Shown here: positions 1-7,629 of the stretch, piece after piece
Layout of the letters: each line of letters begins with the position of its first letter
Position numbering within the stretch: position 1 is the stretch's first letter
NCBI GenBank assembly: GCA_964635545.1
Contig: CAZWOA010000070.1
Location: 1-16,511, forward strand
DNA length: 16,511 bases
Reading direction: 5' to 3'
Source: JAGPIS01 sp964635545
GTDB lineage: Bacteria; Bacteroidota; Bacteroidia; Bacteroidales; Marinilabiliaceae
Made by a program: the position numbers and the translations under genes
Notes under the pieces: generated by a model
Seen by the model: only the letters and a program-made list of their open reading frames with translations
The model's database searches: none
Told to the model about the DNA's origin: nothing

Positions 1-27
1 AAAAAGGATGAAATTTATCACATAAGC

Positions 28-59
28 TTGTGTTATACAACATATATATTTTATATTTG
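28..59 (+). promoter_or_regulatory. Putative fabI promoter (Bacteroidota type)
   Basis: TATATTTG at 52-59 is an exact match to the Bacteroidota -7 element TAnnTTTG. TTG at 28-30 lies 21 bases upstream as a possible -33 element. Transcription would start near 65, giving a leader of only about 15-20 bases before fabI. Bases 1-27 may be the tail of an upstream gene or untranslated DNA; nothing can be identified there. Confidence 0.5.
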
Positions 60-78
60 TGCCTTCAATTAAACTAAG

Positions 79-930
79 ATGATTATGGTAACTAATCTAC
101 TACAAGGTAAACGAGGAATTATTTTTGGTGCATTGAACGATATGTCGATTGCCTGGAAAGTGGCAGAGATGGCGCATGCTCAAGGTGCTACTTTCACCCT
201 TTCTAATACACCTGTTGCCTGCCGCATGGGCGAAGTTATTGAGCTGGGTAAGCGATGCAATGCAGAGATTATTCCTGCTGACGCTACCAGTGTTGAAGAT
301 TTGCAAAACGTATTTCAGAAATCAATGGAAGTACTTGGCGGAAAAATCGACTTCGTACTACACTCCATTGGTATGTCACTTAACGTGCGTAAAGGGAAAG
401 TTTACCACGACTTAGACTACAACTATCTGAATAAAACCCTAGATATCTCTGCTATCTCATTTCATAAAATGCTTCAAGTGGCATTTAAAATGGATGCTAT
501 GAGCGAGTGGGGTTCAGTGGTGGCACTCACCTACATCGCATCACAGCGCACATTCTACGGCTACAATGATATGGCAGATGCCAAATCTCTTCTAGAGTCG
601 ATAGCACGCAGCTTTGGTTACATCTATGGCCGCGAGAAAAAAGTGCGTATCAACACAATATCACAGTCACCCACAATGACTACTGCCGGTAGTGGTGTTA
701 AAGGATTCGACGGACTGATGGACTTTGCCGAGCGCATGTCGCCACTTGGTAACGCATCAGCTCAAGAGTGTGCCGAATATTGCGTAACTATGTTCTCCGA
801 CCTTACTCGTAAGGTTACCATGCAGAACCTATATCACGACGGAGGATTCTCTAACGTGGGTATGAGCCTCAAGGCTATGACGCAGTACAATAAGAGCTTC
901 GATACCGATAATATTGAAAATCTAGACTAA
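79..930 (+). CDS. fabI: Enoyl-[acyl-carrier-protein] reductase [NADH], FabI type
   Basis: Cytoplasmic enzyme of type II fatty acid synthesis. It reduces trans-2-enoyl-ACP to acyl-ACP, the last step of each elongation cycle. The 283-residue protein is a divergent short-chain dehydrogenase. The cofactor-binding stretch GALNDMSIAW (residues 17-26) corresponds to the GxxxxxSIA motif of E. coli FabI. The catalytic set is intact: Tyr152 (TYIA), Tyr162 (GYND) and Lys169 (ADAK) have the same 10- and 7-residue spacing as E. coli Tyr146/Tyr156/Lys163. The SQSP and DGGFSN motifs at residues 195-198 and 254-259 also fit. It is about 20 residues longer than E. coli FabI, partly from a polar C-terminal tail. 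The start could be ATG 79 or ATG 85; the second gives MVTNLLQGKRG, which fits homologues as I remember them. It appears to be monocistronic, with a promoter just upstream and a terminator downstream. Confidence 0.95.
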   Translation: MIMVTNLLQGKRGIIFGALNDMSIAWKVAEMAHAQGATFTLSNTPVACRMGEVIELGKRCNAEIIPADATSVEDLQNVFQKSMEVLGGKIDFVLHSIGMSLNVRKGKVYHDLDYNYLNKTLDISAISFHKMLQVAFKMDAMSEWGSVVALTYIASQRTFYGYNDMADAKSLLESIARSFGYIYGREKKVRINTISQSPTMTTAGSGVKGFDGLMDFAERMSPLGNASAQECAEYCVTMFSDLTRKVTMQNLYHDGGFSNVGMSLKAMTQYNKSFDTDNIENLD

Positions 931-954
931 TAATCTATTACAATATTTTATTTG

Positions 955-1002
955 AACCATTAAGGGAGTTAAATATTAATTCTCTTAATGGTTTTCTATT
1001 TT
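955..1002 (+). terminator. Rho-independent terminator after fabI
   Basis: AACCATTAAG (955-964) pairs perfectly with CTTAATGGTT (984-993) around a 19-base loop. A T-rich run follows (TTTTCTATTTT). It lies 25 bases after the fabI stop codon and separates fabI from the cysDN operon. Confidence 0.7.
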
Positions 1003-1064
1003 GATGGAAAATCATTAAAGCTATTCAATCTATATCACCCTTTTAGCAATATCCTATCAAATGA

Positions 1065-1096
1065 TTTTATAATACGTTCAAAATTGATTAAATTTG
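1065..1096 (+). promoter_or_regulatory. Putative cysDN promoter
   Basis: TAAATTTG at 1089-1096 is an exact TAnnTTTG -7 element. TTTT at 1065-1068, 20 bases upstream, is a weak match to the TTTG -33 element. Transcription would start near 1103, leaving a leader of about 48 bases before cysD. No palindromic operator is obvious. The 931-1150 gap otherwise holds only the fabI terminator. Confidence 0.55.
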
Positions 1097-1150
1097 CATC
1101 TTTAAAAAGCCAAACGGCAAAATTATTTAAAAGGATACAACTAGACTATT

Positions 1151-2056
1151 ATGAATAACTTCCGAATCAACCACCTCAAAGAACTTGAGGCCGAGTCGAT
1201 TTTCGTGTTACGCGAAGTGGCTGCCCAGTTTGAACGCCCGGTGATGCTTTTTTCAGGAGGGAAAGACTCTATTGTGATGTTTCACCTTGCCCGAAAAGCC
1301 TTCTGGCCAGGCAAAGTGCCATTCCCACTTCTGCATATAGATACCGGACACAACTTCCAAGAAACGCTTGATTATCGTGACGAGCTAATGGAAAAAACAG
1401 GTGCACGTTGCATAGTACGCTATGTGCAGGACTCAATCGACCAGGGACGAGTGGTAGAGGAGAAAGGATATAACGCAAGCCGCAACAAACTACAAACAGT
1501 AACACTACTAGATGCCCTCGAAGAGCTTAAGTGTGATGCTGCAATGGGTGGTGGCCGACGCGACGAAGAAAAAGCAAGAGCAAAAGAGCGTTTCTTCTCA
1601 CATCGTGACGAGTTTGGACAGTGGGACCCCAAAAACCAGCGCCCCGAACTATGGAACATCTTTAACGGTCGCAAAAATATGGGCGAGCACTTCAGAGTAT
1701 TCCCCATAAGCAATTGGACCGAAATGGATGTGTGGCAATATATATTGATGGAAAACATCGAACTGCCAAGCCTATACTTTACTCATGAGCGTGAAGTATT
1801 TGAGCGCGACGGAGTTATAATGGCTAACGAATCGTGCATGACACTTAAGCCCACCGAATCGGTGAAGAAGATGCAAGTACGTTGCCGCACAATTGGAGAT
1901 ATTACCTGTACAGGACTAACATTAAGTACCGCCAACACACTAGAAGATATTATTCATGAGGTGGCTGCATCGCGCATCACCGAACGTGGAGGACGAGCCG
2001 ACGACAAACGCTCGGAAGCTGCTATGGAAGACCGTAAGCGTGAAGGATATTTCTAA
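1151..2056 (+). CDS. cysD: Sulfate adenylyltransferase subunit 2 (ATP sulfurylase small subunit)
   Basis: Catalytic subunit of the heterodimeric ATP sulfurylase. It makes adenosine 5'-phosphosulfate (APS) and pyrophosphate from ATP and sulfate, with energy from GTP hydrolysis by CysN. The 301-residue protein belongs to the PAPS reductase-like PP-loop ATP pyrophosphatase fold. The pyrophosphate-binding loop SGGKDS is at residues 35-40, followed by HIDTGHNF and GGGRRDEEKARAKER. The C-terminal ERGGRADD and EDRKREGYF are hallmarks of CysD and distinguish it from CysH. The length is normal for the family. cysN follows after 33 bases in the same direction, as expected for two subunits of one complex. 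The ATG start lies about 48 bases downstream of a good -7 element. Confidence 0.97.
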   Translation: MNNFRINHLKELEAESIFVLREVAAQFERPVMLFSGGKDSIVMFHLARKAFWPGKVPFPLLHIDTGHNFQETLDYRDELMEKTGARCIVRYVQDSIDQGRVVEEKGYNASRNKLQTVTLLDALEELKCDAAMGGGRRDEEKARAKERFFSHRDEFGQWDPKNQRPELWNIFNGRKNMGEHFRVFPISNWTEMDVWQYILMENIELPSLYFTHEREVFERDGVIMANESCMTLKPTESVKKMQVRCRTIGDITCTGLTLSTANTLEDIIHEVAASRITERGGRADDKRSEAAMEDRKREGYF

Positions 2057-2089
2057 TTAAGTGTTGATGACTATTAAAAACTGAATGTT

Positions 2090-3361
2090 ATGTCTGGAAA
2101 AGAAACTGGATATCTAAATATGGAGCTCCTGCGCTTCACCACAGCAGGAAACGTAGATGATGGCAAAAGTACCCTTATAGGCCGCTTGCTATATGATAGT
2201 AAAGCAATATTCGACGACCAGCTGGAAGCTATCGAAGCAACCAGTCAACGTGCAGGCCATGAGGGAGTTAACCTTGCACTACTCACCGACGGACTTAGAG
2301 CCGAGCGTGAGCAGGGAATTACCATCGATGTGGCATACAGATACTTTGCCACCCCGAAGCGAAAATTCATTATTGCCGACACCCCCGGTCACATACAGTA
2401 CACCCGTAACATGGTGACAGGCGCCAGTACTGCCAACGTGGCTTTAATATTGGTTGATGCCCGCCATGGTGTATTGGAGCAAACCCGCCGTCATGCCTAC
2501 ATTGCGTCGCTGCTACAAATTCCGCATGTTATTTTCTGCGTGAATAAAATGGACCTCATCAACTACGATGAGAAGAAATTTGAAGAGATAAAATCGGATA
2601 TCGAGAAGATATCTGGAAAACTGGCAGTTAAGGACATCCGCTTTGTGCCCATAAGCGCACTGAATGGCGATAATGTGGTAGAGAGATCTACAAACATGGA
2701 TTGGTACGATGGCCCAACACTTATGTTCCTTCTAGAAAACATACATATCACCGGAGATATAAATCTTCATGATTTCCGTTTCCCGGTGCAGTATATCATA
2801 CGTCCTCAAACTACCGAATGGCACGACTACCGAGGATATGCAGGCAGGGTTGCCAGTGGCACCATAAAAGTAGGCGACAAAGTAAAAGTTCTGCCATCAG
2901 GATTCGCATCAACCGTTAAAAGTATCGACATGATGGAGGAGCACCTCACTGAGGCTTACGCACCACAATCGGTATCAATTACTCTTGAGGATGATATCGA
3001 CATAAGCCGTGGAGATATGATTGTGAGAGAAGCCAACGGCCCTCAGGCGAGTCAGGATATCAACATGATGGTGTGCTGGTTCAACGAGCGCAAGATGATG
3101 CCACGCGGTAAATATGTGGTAAAACACACCTCTTCGGATGCTAAATGCATGATTACCAACATAGAGTACAAGATGAACATCAACACCCTTGAGAAAGATT
3201 TTGACAATAAAGAGGTGGAAATGAACGACATAGCGCGTGTAACCATTCGCACTACAAAACCACTGTTCTTCGACTCATACAAGGACAACAGAATCACCGG
3301 AAGCCTTATTTTAATTGACGAGGCAACCAACGAAACAGTTGGTGCCGGAATGATAATTTGA
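2090..3361 (+). CDS. cysN: Sulfate adenylyltransferase subunit 1 (ATP sulfurylase GTPase subunit)
   Basis: Regulatory GTPase subunit of ATP sulfurylase; its GTP hydrolysis drives the unfavourable formation of APS by CysD. The 423-residue protein has the elongation-factor GTPase motifs in order: GNVDDGKS (20-27), the switch region EREQGITID (72-80), DTPGH (97-101), NKMD (152-155) and SALNG (189-193). EF-Tu-like beta-barrel domains II and III follow. It ends at TVGAGMII, where those barrels end. It is therefore shorter than E. coli CysN (about 475 residues) and has no C-terminal APS kinase domain as in CysNC/NodQ fusions. No frameshift is seen. It forms a two-gene operon with cysD and is followed 16 bases after its stop by a strong hairpin terminator. 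Confidence 0.96.
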   Translation: MSGKETGYLNMELLRFTTAGNVDDGKSTLIGRLLYDSKAIFDDQLEAIEATSQRAGHEGVNLALLTDGLRAEREQGITIDVAYRYFATPKRKFIIADTPGHIQYTRNMVTGASTANVALILVDARHGVLEQTRRHAYIASLLQIPHVIFCVNKMDLINYDEKKFEEIKSDIEKISGKLAVKDIRFVPISALNGDNVVERSTNMDWYDGPTLMFLLENIHITGDINLHDFRFPVQYIIRPQTTEWHDYRGYAGRVASGTIKVGDKVKVLPSGFASTVKSIDMMEEHLTEAYAPQSVSITLEDDIDISRGDMIVREANGPQASQDINMMVCWFNERKMMPRGKYVVKHTSSDAKCMITNIEYKMNINTLEKDFDNKEVEMNDIARVTIRTTKPLFFDSYKDNRITGSLILIDEATNETVGAGMII

Positions 3362-3377
3362 TGATATTTAAGATATT

Positions 3378-3413
3378 AAAAAAGAGCCGTTCAATATTGA
3401 GCGGCTCTTTTTT
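3378..3413. terminator. Bidirectional terminator between cysN and the convergent gene
   Basis: AAAAAAGAGCCG (3378-3389) pairs perfectly with CGGCTCTTTTTT (3402-3413). The stem extends inward through TTCAA/TTGAG with one G-T wobble, leaving almost no loop. A-tract and T-tract flanks make it functional on both strands. It can end cysDN transcripts from the left and the 3437-4765 gene from the right. Confidence 0.9.
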
Positions 3414-3436
3414 ATATTACAAACTCTCCTCACCTA

Positions 3437-4765
3437 CTAACTTAGCAAAATATTCCTTAAGCTGTTAAACACAACCTCTACAACAAATCTATTTAGTATC
3501 ATCATCAAATCCTCATCAATAGATAATTCCGGAATACTATCCAAAATCGCCATAAGATACTCCAAGTCATCAAAGCTCCCAGCTAAAATGGAAGAACTTT
3601 GAAAATAATGAAATAACTCTAACTGGTTAAACTCGGTTCTATCACCAAAATACTTTTTGAAATCAAGCACTCCATCATTTTTCTTTGATATTGCAAGTAA
3701 ATTATCAGCCACATAAGTATCATTAAACATCTGCAATAGACCATAATCAGGAAAATCTTTAACGCCTTTGGCTGCAAAACCATTAAAATCAAAATCTTCA
3801 GTTTTCAGATTTGCAAATAGAGTGGCTAAAGTGGTAGCAGGATGCCCGGGTAATAACTTACTCAATCTTTCAGCACGGGAAATAACACTCTCTTCTGCAA
3901 TAACAGCACCCAAAACATCACAAAAATATTCGACAGCCGTTTCCGATGGCAGCTCATCATCAGGCTTCAATCCTAAAAACTCAGGTGAAACTTCTCTCCT
4001 ATTTACTTTAAGATTCTTAATAAAATCTATTTTACCCTTAATAACTTCAATTTTATCACTAGACTTATATTCATCAATTAATTCAGCCGCAATTTCAAAG
4101 AAGTGCCCTCTCTCATCTTCGGGCATATTAAATACCCTATCTATGTTATCTAAGAAAAATTGCTCATCATCTGCATAACTTCTGGAAGCATCAAAATCAC
4201 CCCAATTTTCAATAAAAGTATATCCATCCTCTCCCACCGATTTCTTAAGTGTTTCGTGGTAACTACGGATTGTCATCACATCCATATTATCGGTTAATGC
4301 AAGCATTGGTTTGCCGTTAACGCCACACTCAATCTCTATAAGTTCTATATCGTCGGTATCCTCATCAAGCATATATTTTGTGGTGTTTCTATACAGCTTA
4401 CACTGCTGGAAACCAAGATCTTCGGAATACTCTTCGGCAGCAAGTATAATATTGTGAGCCAATGCATAAGGTATAGTGATAAATCCATGCTCATTTTTCC
4501 AGCTAGCTACCACTTCATTATATTCGACAATATCCATATTAAAGAAATAACTACTGCCCTTAATACCCAATGCCATCAAATCAACAAGAAAATTACACCC
4601 GGTGATATTGCCGTTTGTGTGTTTACGGGCAATCATAACATTGGCCATACGAGCCTCTTCCCAGGCATGATTCACCATACACTCATGTATTGGCAGCGTG
4701 CGCGCCTTGGTACGGATATAATTCTCGGGAGATAACTTTGTCTGTTGGTTTCCTTTTTTAGCCAT
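3437..4765 (-). CDS. Conserved hypothetical acidic protein, possibly of Bacteroidota
   Basis: Function unknown. The 442-residue protein has no signal peptide or clear membrane segment, is rich in Asp/Glu, and is probably cytoplasmic. The N-terminal part is the most distinctive: LSPENYIRTKARTLPIHEC (residues 12-30), then ARKHTNGNITGCNFLVDLMALGIK around residues 46-69 (shown in pieces: ARKHTNGNIT, FLVDLMALGIK). From memory, similar 'GNIT...FLVD...LG(I/V)K' proteins of unknown function are common in Bacteroidota and some other bacteria; I cannot confirm this. The remainder is mostly predicted-helical, acidic and without recognisable motifs. Base composition falls from about 48% G+C in the first 145 coding bases to roughly 28-35% in much of the last third. 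It has its own candidate -7 element and converges on cysN. It could be co-transcribed with the peptidase gene upstream (gap to the peptidase stop 79 bases). Confidence 0.8.
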   Translation of the reverse strand: MAKKGNQQTKLSPENYIRTKARTLPIHECMVNHAWEEARMANVMIARKHTNGNITGCNFLVDLMALGIKGSSYFFNMDIVEYNEVVASWKNEHGFITIPYALAHNIILAAEEYSEDLGFQQCKLYRNTTKYMLDEDTDDIELIEIECGVNGKPMLALTDNMDVMTIRSYHETLKKSVGEDGYTFIENWGDFDASRSYADDEQFFLDNIDRVFNMPEDERGHFFEIAAELIDEYKSSDKIEVIKGKIDFIKNLKVNRREVSPEFLGLKPDDELPSETAVEYFCDVLGAVIAEESVISRAERLSKLLPGHPATTLATLFANLKTEDFDFNGFAAKGVKDFPDYGLLQMFNDTYVADNLLAISKKNDGVLDFKKYFGDRTEFNQLELFHYFQSSSILAGSFDDLEYLMAILDSIPELSIDEDLMMILNRFVVEVVFNSLRNILLS

Positions 4766-4805
4766 TGTAGTGAGATTAAGATTAGCCTAGTGTAATATCA
4801 GCTTA

Positions 4806-4836
4806 CAAAGATATCTAACGAATCATAATTCCAGCT
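4806..4836 (-). promoter_or_regulatory. Putative promoter of the 3437-4765 gene
   Basis: On the minus strand TATCTTTG (4813 down to 4806) matches TAnnTTTG exactly. It lies 40 bases before the ATG. No convincing TTTG -33 element is found at the right distance, so the call rests on the -7 element alone. Confidence 0.4.
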
Positions 4837-4844
4837 ACTATTTT

Positions 4845-5927
4845 CTATTTTTTAATGGGATAATAAGCCACTTTACCCATATCTTTCAGATTACGCAGCG
4901 GCGTAGGAGGGTTAAGCTTGGCAGCCAGAAACTGCCACACTTTTAGTCTGATTTCACGACTCTGCTTAGGGTCTATCCTGTCAAAGGAGTGACCTCCTGG
5001 AATATCCTGAAATATTTCGTAGGAAAAACTCTTTCCTTCAGCCTTTAGAGCTTTTATGAGATGCTCAACTTCAAGCACATTTACATCATCATCATTGGTA
5101 TTGGTATAGATAAGCAATGGAGTATTTTTGAATTTTGATGTATTCCATGCCGGTGAACGACGGCGGTATTCTGCCACGTTATCACGTGCTGTTTTACCAA
5201 TATGGTAGCCGGCCGAAAAGAGCGCACGATACTCATCATCATAATAACCCATTCGCGCCACAAGGTCGGAAACAGGTACACCTGCATATGCAACCTGATA
5301 CTTTTCGGGATGATCAAAAATACTGAAAAGTGTTATAAGTCCGCCATGGCTCCAGCCAATGATTCCAACTCGGGAAGCATCAACAAACGGGTAATTTTCA
5401 ACCATATAGTCGCGACTGGCTGTTACATCATCAACTTCACGGCCACCATAATCAATTGTTTTCCAGAATGATTTGCCATAACCGTTACTTCCGCGATATT
5501 CTGGAGCAACAACTATATACCCCTGTGCCATAAGTTCTCTTACTATATGAGTATGGTAAGTACTAAAATTTCCATGAACACCACCATGGGGCAACACTAT
5601 AAGCGGATATTTCTTCTCAACATCAATATTAAGAGGGATAAAAACATAACTCCAGAATTTCAGTGGATTATCAACCCCCATTGCCGTGGGGTTGGGCTGG
5701 TTTGCCACTGCCGGACCGCAAATAAACACCTTATCGATGAAAGCAACATCGCCAACCCTTGAGAACCACAGCTGGTCGTCAGCAATTTTCTCCAAACGTT
5801 CGAATGAGTGTTTCATATCGGCGACCTGCTGTTTAAGCACACCAATCTCTTTCTGAAGCTCTTCAACATTCTGACTACTAATGTTTGTGAGCACCAATAA
5901 TCCAATTACAATTAAAATATATTTCAT
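4845..5927 (-). CDS. Exported S9-family (prolyl oligopeptidase-like) serine peptidase
   Basis: Alpha/beta-hydrolase that probably cleaves peptides in the periplasm or at the cell surface. Using the ATG at 5927, it has 360 residues. A signal peptide (MKYILIVIGLLVLTNISSQ, residues 1-19) lacks a lipobox. A short heptad-like coiled coil follows (about 21-50), then the catalytic domain. Oxyanion-region residues are LPHGGVHGNF (112-121) and APEYRGSNGYGK (141-152). The nucleophile is Ser193 in GWSHGG, the likely acid Asp279 in NTNDDDVN, and His313 in GGHSF. The long N-terminal beta-propeller of classical S9 peptidases is absent. An in-frame ATG at 5960 would add 11 residues, but it would overlap the -7 element and spoil the signal peptide. 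It lies downstream of susD in the same direction but beyond a terminator. Esterase or acyl-hydrolase activity is an alternative. Confidence 0.85.
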   Translation of the reverse strand: MKYILIVIGLLVLTNISSQNVEELQKEIGVLKQQVADMKHSFERLEKIADDQLWFSRVGDVAFIDKVFICGPAVANQPNPTAMGVDNPLKFWSYVFIPLNIDVEKKYPLIVLPHGGVHGNFSTYHTHIVRELMAQGYIVVAPEYRGSNGYGKSFWKTIDYGGREVDDVTASRDYMVENYPFVDASRVGIIGWSHGGLITLFSIFDHPEKYQVAYAGVPVSDLVARMGYYDDEYRALFSAGYHIGKTARDNVAEYRRRSPAWNTSKFKNTPLLIYTNTNDDDVNVLEVEHLIKALKAEGKSFSYEIFQDIPGGHSFDRIDPKQSREIRLKVWQFLAAKLNPPTPLRNLKDMGKVAYYPIKK

Positions 5928-5957
5928 AGTAGGAGGTTTTATTGAAGTAAAAATAGC

Positions 5958-5988
5958 CAATATTATTCACACTTGGCTCCTCTTTCAA
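5958..5988 (-). promoter_or_regulatory. Putative promoter of the S9 peptidase gene
   Basis: On the minus strand TTG (5988-5986) is followed after 20 bases by TAATATTG (5965-5958), one mismatch from TAnnTTTG. Transcription would start near 5951, about 24 bases before ATG 5927. This supports that start over the upstream ATG at 5960. Confidence 0.4.
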
Positions 5989-6082
5989 TATGATTTTAAT
6001 CAGTGACTCACAATCATTTATAATCTTCTAAACAATATTATCTACGCAATAGCAGTGCGATTGAAAACAATTATTTTAATTC

Positions 6083-6115
6083 TAAAAGAGGCATCCTTTA
6101 CGGACACCTCTTTTA
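6083..6115 (-). terminator. Terminator after the susC-susD operon
   Basis: TAAAAGAGG (6083-6091) pairs with CCTCTTTTA (6107-6115). An inner TCC/GGA pairing lies at 6094-6096 and 6102-6104. On the minus strand the stem begins 17 bases after the susD stop codon and is followed by an A/T-rich run. It likely ends the epimerase-susC-susD transcript. Confidence 0.75.
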
Positions 6116-6132
6116 TATTTATCAACCATAAA

Positions 6133-7617
6133 TTATCTTATAGGATTTTGTGTCATTGCACCTCCACTTAGATCAATTTCGGCTTGTGGGATAGGCATTA
6201 AATTACTAATGCCTTCTACAAAAGTTCCTTTATCCTTAAATAATTCGGCACCTTTGCCAGCTCTTATAACATCGAAATAGCGATGTCCTTCCATAGCCAG
6301 TTCAAGGCGTCTCTCTTTAAAAATAGCCTCGAAAAGATTATTTCCTGTGTCGGTGGTATTATCAGCCAGGCCGGCACGTCTTCTAACTTTATTTAGGTAT
6401 TCGCGTGCTGTGGCATCATCGGCAGAAGTTCCTTTAACACACGCTTCGGCATAAGTTAAATACACCTCCGAAAGTCGGATAATTCGAATATTAGTAGGAT
6501 TATTACGTATCTCAACCGAGCGTTCGGATGGTTTCAAATAATATTTCTGATTATAATAACCGGTTCTATTACGCTCAAGTTTTGAAAAATCTTCGGCTGA
6601 TTCCCAAAGTTGCAAATCATCCTCGGTAAGTAGCGTAGCATCCTTACGCACCACATCACCTGCTTCATCAAAAGCATCGGCAAGACTCTGGCGGGGCTGG
6701 TTAATACCATAACCATAGGTAGTTCCGAAAGGCATCATCATAAGAACATGAAAGTTACCATTATTGGTTGTAGCTGCCGATTGAGTTGAAGAGTTATAAT
6801 GGTCAATCTCAAATATTGACTCTTTACAATGCTCACCGGCTAAAGAGAATACAAAACCGTAGTCATCTTCGAGCTCGTAGCCATCAGCAAACACGCTAAG
6901 GCAGGCAGTTTTACACTCGTCATATTTTTTCTGATATAGATAAACTCTGGCAAGAAGAGCATTTGCTGCTCCTTTTGTTACCCTACCTGCATCACTATTC
7001 ATATTTATCTGATTGACAGATGGCAAATATTGTGCTGCCAGTTTCAGGTCATCCTCTATCTGCTTATACACTTCGGCTACGGGCGACCTTTGTTTCTGCT
7101 TATCGGCAATAGTTGGAGTGTTAGGGAATAACACCACATCACCAAACACCTTTACAAGTTCATGATAATAGAATGCTCTTAAAAACAGGGCTTCACCAAT
7201 CAGTCTATTTTTCGACATTGTTACGAAAACTCCTTCATCCATTTTTGATATGCCATCAAATGCTTGATTGGCCTTATTAATACCTCGATACAGTATTTGC
7301 CAACGTCCTAATATACGGCCATTATCGGTTGGGTAGTTAAAACTCTCCATTAGTGCATACGACTGGGCATCGGCATCACTACCGCTATAAGTTGCATCAT
7401 CGGACAACACGTCTCCAAAAGCCCATATAGTCCACGTGTAACGATAATCCTTCAAATCGGAATATGCAGCCACTACAGATTGAAAAGCATCATTTTCAGA
7501 AAGAAAGAAGTTATCGGAAGTCAGGGAGCCTAGCTTTTTCTTATCCAGAAAATCATCACTACACCCCACCAGCAGAGTTACTGCCACTATATATAAAATT
7601 AAGTTTATAGCTCTCAT
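6133..7617 (-). CDS. SusD/RagB-family outer-membrane nutrient-binding lipoprotein
   Basis: Surface lipoprotein that forms the lid of a SusC-type transporter and captures the substrate. The 494-residue protein has a lipoprotein signal peptide with lipobox LLVGC, giving lipidated Cys19. The following SDD fits the acidic export signal of Bacteroidota surface lipoproteins. The SusD fold is indicated by the helical-repeat region GRWQILYRGINKANQAFD (residues about 104-121), EALFLRAFYYHELVKVFGDV (about 142-161) and the C-terminal family signature RRLELAMEGHRYFDVIR (about 446-462), ending in MTQNPIR. It begins 12 bases after the susC stop codon, so the two are surely co-transcribed. The ligand cannot be read from the sequence. 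Nearby peptide-acting enzymes suggest a RagB-like peptide binder rather than a glycan binder. Confidence 0.95.
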   Translation of the reverse strand: MRAINLILYIVAVTLLVGCSDDFLDKKKLGSLTSDNFFLSENDAFQSVVAAYSDLKDYRYTWTIWAFGDVLSDDATYSGSDADAQSYALMESFNYPTDNGRILGRWQILYRGINKANQAFDGISKMDEGVFVTMSKNRLIGEALFLRAFYYHELVKVFGDVVLFPNTPTIADKQKQRSPVAEVYKQIEDDLKLAAQYLPSVNQINMNSDAGRVTKGAANALLARVYLYQKKYDECKTACLSVFADGYELEDDYGFVFSLAGEHCKESIFEIDHYNSSTQSAATTNNGNFHVLMMMPFGTTYGYGINQPRQSLADAFDEAGDVVRKDATLLTEDDLQLWESAEDFSKLERNRTGYYNQKYYLKPSERSVEIRNNPTNIRIIRLSEVYLTYAEACVKGTSADDATAREYLNKVRRRAGLADNTTDTGNNLFEAIFKERRLELAMEGHRYFDVIRAGKGAELFKDKGTFVEGISNLMPIPQAEIDLSGGAMTQNPIR

Positions 7618-7629
7618 AGAATCAACAAT

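Noticed and set aside
1..78. A gene tail or small ORF at the left edge
   Set aside because: One frame is open from base 1 to a stop at 70-72, but it is only 23 codons long, overlaps the fabI promoter and has no recognisable content.
3768..4178. Open frame of 136 codons on the plus strand
   Set aside because: It is antisense within the acidic hypothetical protein. Its product is Ser/Leu/Lys-rich low-complexity sequence, as expected for the shadow of an Asp/Glu-rich gene.
5928..5960. Upstream in-frame ATG for the S9 peptidase (start at 5960)
   Set aside because: It would put 11 residues before a well-formed signal peptide and overlap the predicted -7 element at 5958-5965. ATG 5927 is the better start.
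5961..6082. A small gene or RNA between the S9 peptidase and susD genes
   Set aside because: Beyond the peptidase promoter and the susD terminator, only A/T-rich sequence is seen, with no open frame or structured element that stands out.
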